Shown here piece after piece: positions 59,599 through 64,000 of a stretch of 64,000 nt of DNA (its first letter is position 1; every line of letters begins with the position of its first letter). The notes beneath the pieces were generated by a model that saw only the letters and a list, made by a program, of their open reading frames with translations, ran no database searches and was not told the origin of the DNA. The stretch is from Schistocephalus solidus (Eukaryota > Platyhelminthes > Cestoda > Diphyllobothriidea > Diphyllobothriidae): positions 1 to 64,000 of the forward strand of contig WEDG01000193.1 of the NCBI GenBank assembly GCA_017591395.1. The letters are read 5' to 3'. The translations under genes were made by a program, and so were the position numbers.

Positions 59599-60385
59599 AA
59601 AACCTGTCTGAAGGATGAATTTTTTCGTGTCCTAACGCTAACACCTACTCTAACATTAAACTAGACTGTAACCTTAAGAGTGACCCTAACCGTACTTAAA
59701 ACGGAAACCCTACATTTAACATGAACCCAAATATTATTCCTTTTTTTAATCCCATAATTTGGCGCAGTCACATATATTCTGGGTGATTCCCACTTCCATC
59801 AATTGTTGAGCGGTCATATAAGGCACACTTACCAGATATTTTCCCTGATTCTTTCCATTTATTATGTATAGCCTTGAAAGAGCATCGCATCTTTACAGAA
59901 ACATTCCCAATACTTAAGGAGAGTGAAGCGGAACACGTTGTTTTGAGAGTGCAATTCAAACATTTTCAGCAAAGTAGCCCTTCGTTCATTGTGAAAAAGA
60001 TAAAGAAATCAAACCGAATAACACTGGCAAATGAAGAATAATGGTCGATGAAATGCAATTATCGACGTCAAGAAAAATCATTCTTAAATGCGTAGTCAAA
60101 TTTACAACTAATTATACTTGCTTCAAAGTGGTGCCAGCGCAGAGCATTTAAGATGGATGCAGTCTTGATGATGCTAGGGTCTACTACTCACCTCAAAAGT
60201 AGTGTTGATAATTCAACGGTAGTAGGACCCACAAGGCAAGGAAAAATAACTTGTTAGCAACCACGAAAGCAGTCACTGGTCCATTAACAAGTGCGCTTAT
60301 AACACAACCCGACAGAAGGAAAAATTTACACTGTTAGAATTTTGCTCAGAGCATTTAAGGTGCATTCTAGACATCCTTCATCCTC
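58225..60385. repeat. large inverted repeat 2, overlapping repeat 1
   Basis: 58225-58833 is repeated inverted at 59765-60385. The 63-aa frame 58639-58830 (+) has a near-identical twin at 59768-59959 (-). The twin frames are not recognised as a gene; they lie in sequence also found at 18420-18775. The intervening 59599-59764 is unique in the window. Confidence 0.8.
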
Positions 60386-60985
60386 ACTCATCCTAAGGTA
60401 TTACTCGAGATGGTGTACCTTACATGAATTCCAGGGAATATTTCACGAAATGAGTTCGGTCACGACAATAAACCCTACATTTTTTCTTATACCGCTCAAT
60501 GCTGACGTCGAGTTAGGCAGAAATAGACGCGGTCGCAGGTCCAAAAACATTTGTTGTCTGTCAGTTCAGCATAAGCCGTGAACCTATCATCAGAACAAAC
60601 ATCATATATGGGTAATTTTTTCACAAGTATTAACGGCATTTATGAGATATAATCACTATGCTACTGTATGGCTTCGAAACTTAACAACTGAAATATCCCT
60701 AGTTTCTTTAACAATTATGGAAATTTAATTTTCTCTTAAATGTCAAAGTGACACTTGGAATATTTGACGGACTAAGAGCGAATGATGTTGTCAAACATAT
60801 AATTCAAAATGACTTGTGAATTTACTGGCCTGCATGCGATAAATTGGCAGATAAAAGTGAAATTAAAATCAGGCTATACGCCTTTGCAAATGTCCACCTT
60901 CGGAGAATGACAGTGCATGGACGCCTATGGTTGATTTCGGAGCATGGACTCAGACCGCAACATGACAGCTTTTAATAAATAATTA
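60385..60985. repeat. isolated piece of arm C
   Basis: Diverged direct copy of 33905-34490 (inverted relative to about 7700-8210). No gene is present. Sequence 60985-61200 shows nothing recognisable. Confidence 0.7.
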
Positions 60986-61204
60986 CGCCTGCGTTATAAT
61001 GCCAGGCGGTGGAAGAACATTAAGCGGGTTCCAGATCAAATGCTATAGTTTTTGCCGTTTAAAAGCCTACAGTAGGTTGTCTTGTACAGATAAAGATCAT
61101 TAAAATTATCATGGGACTGCTGTCAAATGTTCTGTCTAGTTATACGCATTTGCATTCGGTGCCCTTTATTCTGCTAGTAAATGGTTGGTTAGAAATTAGG
61201 TTCC

Positions 61205-61543
61205 CTTTTCCATAGTAAAAGTAGGAGAAGTAGTAGTAGTAGTAGTAGTAGTATAAGTGGTAGTAGTAGTAGTAGTCGACGCAGTAGTAATAGTAGTAGT
61301 TGATGTGGTAGTAGTAGTAGTAGTTGTTGTTGTATTATTAGTAATAGTAGTAGTAGTAATACTGTTAGTAGTAGAGGTAGTAGATGTCGTAATAGTAGTA
61401 GACGCAGTAGTATGAGTCTAATTATTATTAGTAGTAGATGCGCAAGTAATAGTAGTAATATAAGAAGCAGTCGTAATAGTTTAGTTGTAGTAGTAGTGGT
61501 AGTAGACGCAGTAGTGGTAGTGGTAGTAGTAGTAATAGTAGTT

Positions 61544-61598
<55 letters not shown>

Positions 61599-62613
61599 GC
61601 GCAGTAGTTGTAGTAGGATTAATAGTTGTAGTAGTAGTACAAGTAGTCGTATTTGCAGCAGACGCAGAAGTAGTAATAGTAGAAGCAGAAGAAGTATTAT
61701 TAGAAGTATTAGACGCAGTTGTAGTTGTTGAAGTATGAGTAGCAGTAGTCGTAGTAGTAGTAGACGGAGTTGAAGTTGTAGTAATAGTTGTAGTACTAGT
61801 AGTAATTATTGTATTAGTAGAAGCGGTAGAAGTAGTAGTAGTAGTAATAGTATTCGTAGTTGTAGTAGTAGTAGTAGTAGTAGTAGTTGTTGTAGTAGTA
61901 GAAGTAGTAGTAGAAGTAGTAGTAGAAGTAGTAGTAGTAGTTGCGGTAGACGCAGTTGTAGTAGTCGTAGCAGTGGTAGTATTAGCCTTCGTAGACTCAG
62001 TAGTAGTAGCAAAAGACGCAGAAGTAGTAGTAGTAGTAATAGTAGAAGAAGCAGTAGACGGAGTAGTATTTTTGGATAAAGTAGAATAAGTAGAAGTTGT
62101 AGACAAAGCAGTAGTATTATAAGTTGGAGTAGTAGACGAAGTAATAGTAGAAGTACTTGTAGTTGTATCAGTAGTAGTAGTAGAATAAGTAGTATTAGTA
62201 GTAATAGTAATGACAGATTAAGTAGTAGTTGTTGTTGTAGTAGTAGTAATAGTAGTAGTAGTAGTAGTAATACTATTAGTAGTAGAGGTAGTAGTAGTTG
62301 AAATAGTATTAGAGCAGTAGTAGGAGTATAAATAGTAGTAGTAGTAGACGCACTATTAGTAGAAGTAATAGTTTTAGTAGTAGTGGTAGAAGACGCAGAA
62401 ATAATAATAGAAGTATTTAATTAGGAGTAGACGCAGTAGTAAAAGTGGTATTTGTAGTATTAGTATTAATAATATAAACAGTTGTTATAGTAGTAGTAGT
62501 AGTAGTAGTAGAATTAGTAGTATTAGTAGTAGTATAAGTAGTAGTAGTAGTAGTAGTAGTAGGAGTATTAGTAGTAGTAGTAGTAGACGCAGTTGTTGTA
62601 GTAGTAGAAATAT

Positions 62614-62691
<78 letters not shown>

Positions 62692-63075
62692 AAGTAGTAG
62701 TAGTAAAAGTAGTTGTTGCAGCAGACGCAGTAGTAGAAGTAGTAATAGTAGTAGTAGTAGACGCAGTTGTATTAGTTGTAGTAGTAGTAGCAGTAGTCGT
62801 AGTAGACGCAGTTGTAGTTGTAGTAGTAGTTGTACTAAGGGTTGTATTGGTAGTCGTATTTGTAGTATTATTAGTAGTAGACGCAATAGTAGAATTATTA
62901 GTAGTAATATGAGTTGTAGTATTAGAAGTAGTAACAGTAATATTAGACACAGGTAGTATTAATAGTGATGTTGGTAGTAGTAGTAGTAGTAATATTTGTA
63001 GTATTAGAAGTAGTAGTAGTAGTAAAAGTTGAAGTAGTAATAGTTGTATTCGTAGACGCATTAGCAGTAGTAGTA
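61205..63075. repeat. (AGT)n trinucleotide tract, part 1
   Basis: About 1.9 kb of imperfect (AGT)n on the plus strand, with recurrent AGACGC units (AGT-AGA-CGC-AGT) at irregular spacing and scattered point changes. The long frames here, poly-Thr or poly-Leu on minus and poly-Val on plus, are products of the repeat. They occur in several frames at once, so no protein is called. Confidence 0.92.
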
Positions 63076-63460
63076 ATTGTCTCGTCCACCTGCATTTCTA
63101 TATCCTTGGCGCCTACCTGGCCTACGGCGCTGATGAGTTCACAAGTTGACACATTGTGATTAATTGCGTACCCCTGCATTGCAGTATTTCGATGCACCCA
63201 TACCAGTGTGGCCAGCGCTTTGCTCAAACGCCTTCTACGTACCGGTAGACAATTTTCGTTATGTTCCCCAAGGTTAACGTACTACCTTCAAAATAGTACC
63301 TTTTCTTAGGCACTTCTTTCGTCTGCAGCAGAAAAATTTAAATAAGAAGCGGTTTGTCTGCTCTGCTGAGGTCTGATGGGTCATATTGTTTCCGCATGCA
63401 CACAACATATGCATAGGAAGCGGTCTCCTTTCCTGTAGTAATGGCAACATAATAAGAAGT
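63076..63460. other. non-repetitive island inside the trinucleotide tract
   Basis: About 385 bp of ordinary-complexity DNA. On the minus strand 63227 to about 63080 reads LVWVHRNTAMQGYAINHNVS TCELISAVGQVGAKDIEMQV DE before entering the repeat. It has coding-like composition, but no family is recognised. Confidence 0.35.
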
Positions 63461-63845
63461 AGTTGTCGTTTTAGTAGTAATATTAGACGCAGTATTAGTA
63501 GTATTTGTAGTAGTGGTAGTGTTAGTAGTAGTAGTAGTAGTAGTAATAGCAGTAGACGGTATTGTAGTTGTGGAAATAGTAGTAGTATTAGTAGACGCAA
63601 ATGTAGTATTATTAGTTGTAGAAGTAGTCGCAGTAGTAGTAATAGTATAAGACGTTGTATCAGTAGTATTAGTAGTAGTAGTAATAGTAATGGAAGTATG
63701 AGTAGTTGTAGAAGTGGTTGTTGTGGTACTAATAGGAGATGTAGTAATAGTGGAAGTAGTATTAATGGTAGACATAGTAGAAGGATTAAATGTAGTAGTT
63801 GTAGTATAAGTAGTAGTAGTTATAGCTGTAGTAGTAGTAGTAGTA

Positions 63846-63885
<40 letters not shown>

Positions 63886-63912
63886 ACGCAGTATTTGTAC
63901 AAGTAGTAATAT

Positions 63913-63976
<64 letters not shown>

Positions 63977-64000
63977 TTCAGTAAACGCAGTTTTAGTAGT
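63461..64000. repeat. (AGT)n trinucleotide tract, part 2
   Basis: Continuation of the same imperfect (AGT)n with AGACGC interruptions, running off the end of the window. Confidence 0.92.

Noticed and set aside
59640..59725. Interstitial telomere-like sequence (cctaac/accctaacc motifs)
   Set aside because: Only scattered degenerate hexamers are present, with no tandem TTAGGG/CCCTAA run.
61189..62106. 305-aa Thr-rich open frame (and similar Thr-, Leu- and Val-rich frames to 63775)
   Set aside because: They are translations of the (AGT)n/(ACT)n repeat, open in several frames and both strands at once, with frame shifts between poly-Thr and poly-Leu. No start context or non-repeat domain supports a gene.

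Overview
The window is eukaryotic nuclear DNA. It shows introns with GT/AG borders, long non-coding stretches, AT and trinucleotide microsatellites, tRNA-derived SINEs and decayed LINE and Penelope-like retroelements. The best guess for the source is a flatworm, most likely a diphyllobothriidean tapeworm (the Spirometra / Dibothriocephalus / Schistocephalus group). That rests on the style of the endonuclease-reverse transcriptase LINE, with its C-terminal C2HC finger, and on the abundant Penelope relics. It is an inference from family knowledge, not from a search.

The only host gene I recognise is a beta-1,4-galactosyltransferase-like gene (glycosyltransferase family 7), present as three paralogous exon sets. 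Copy A (+ strand, 942-2811) has three intact spliceable 3' exons; its 5' part would lie left of the window. Copy C (- strand) has an upstream catalytic exon at 47645-47961 and three 3' exons at 41158-39267, with a one-base frameshift in the third exon listed here. Copy B (- strand, 23855-22250) has two intact exons but has lost the terminal one. No transmembrane/stem exon was identified for any copy.

The layout is a mosaic of segmental duplications. Arm A (1-8784) recurs inverted as arm B (18916-24810) and arm C (33346-41250). A 4.5-kb LINE (8785 to about 13270, - strand) sits at the end of arm A. Its 3' remnant occupies the same junction in C (32525-33345), and only its tail remains in B. 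Block D (13275-15690) recurs at 51955-54115. Block F (16870-18165) recurs at 31600-32517 and, tandemly, at 55328-57830. A retroelement composite (two Penelope-like elements tail to tail plus a Jockey/CR1-type RT end) lies at 26720-31165 and again at 42350-46017. The second copy sits inside the 6.5-kb intron of gene C.

The right end holds a nested pair of large inverted repeats (57566-60385), a last piece of arm C (60385-60985), and a 2.8-kb (AGT)n tract with recurrent AGACGC interruptions that runs off the window. No rRNA, true tRNA, CRISPR array or operon structure was seen. Nearly all other open frames are antisense or chance frames inside repeats.
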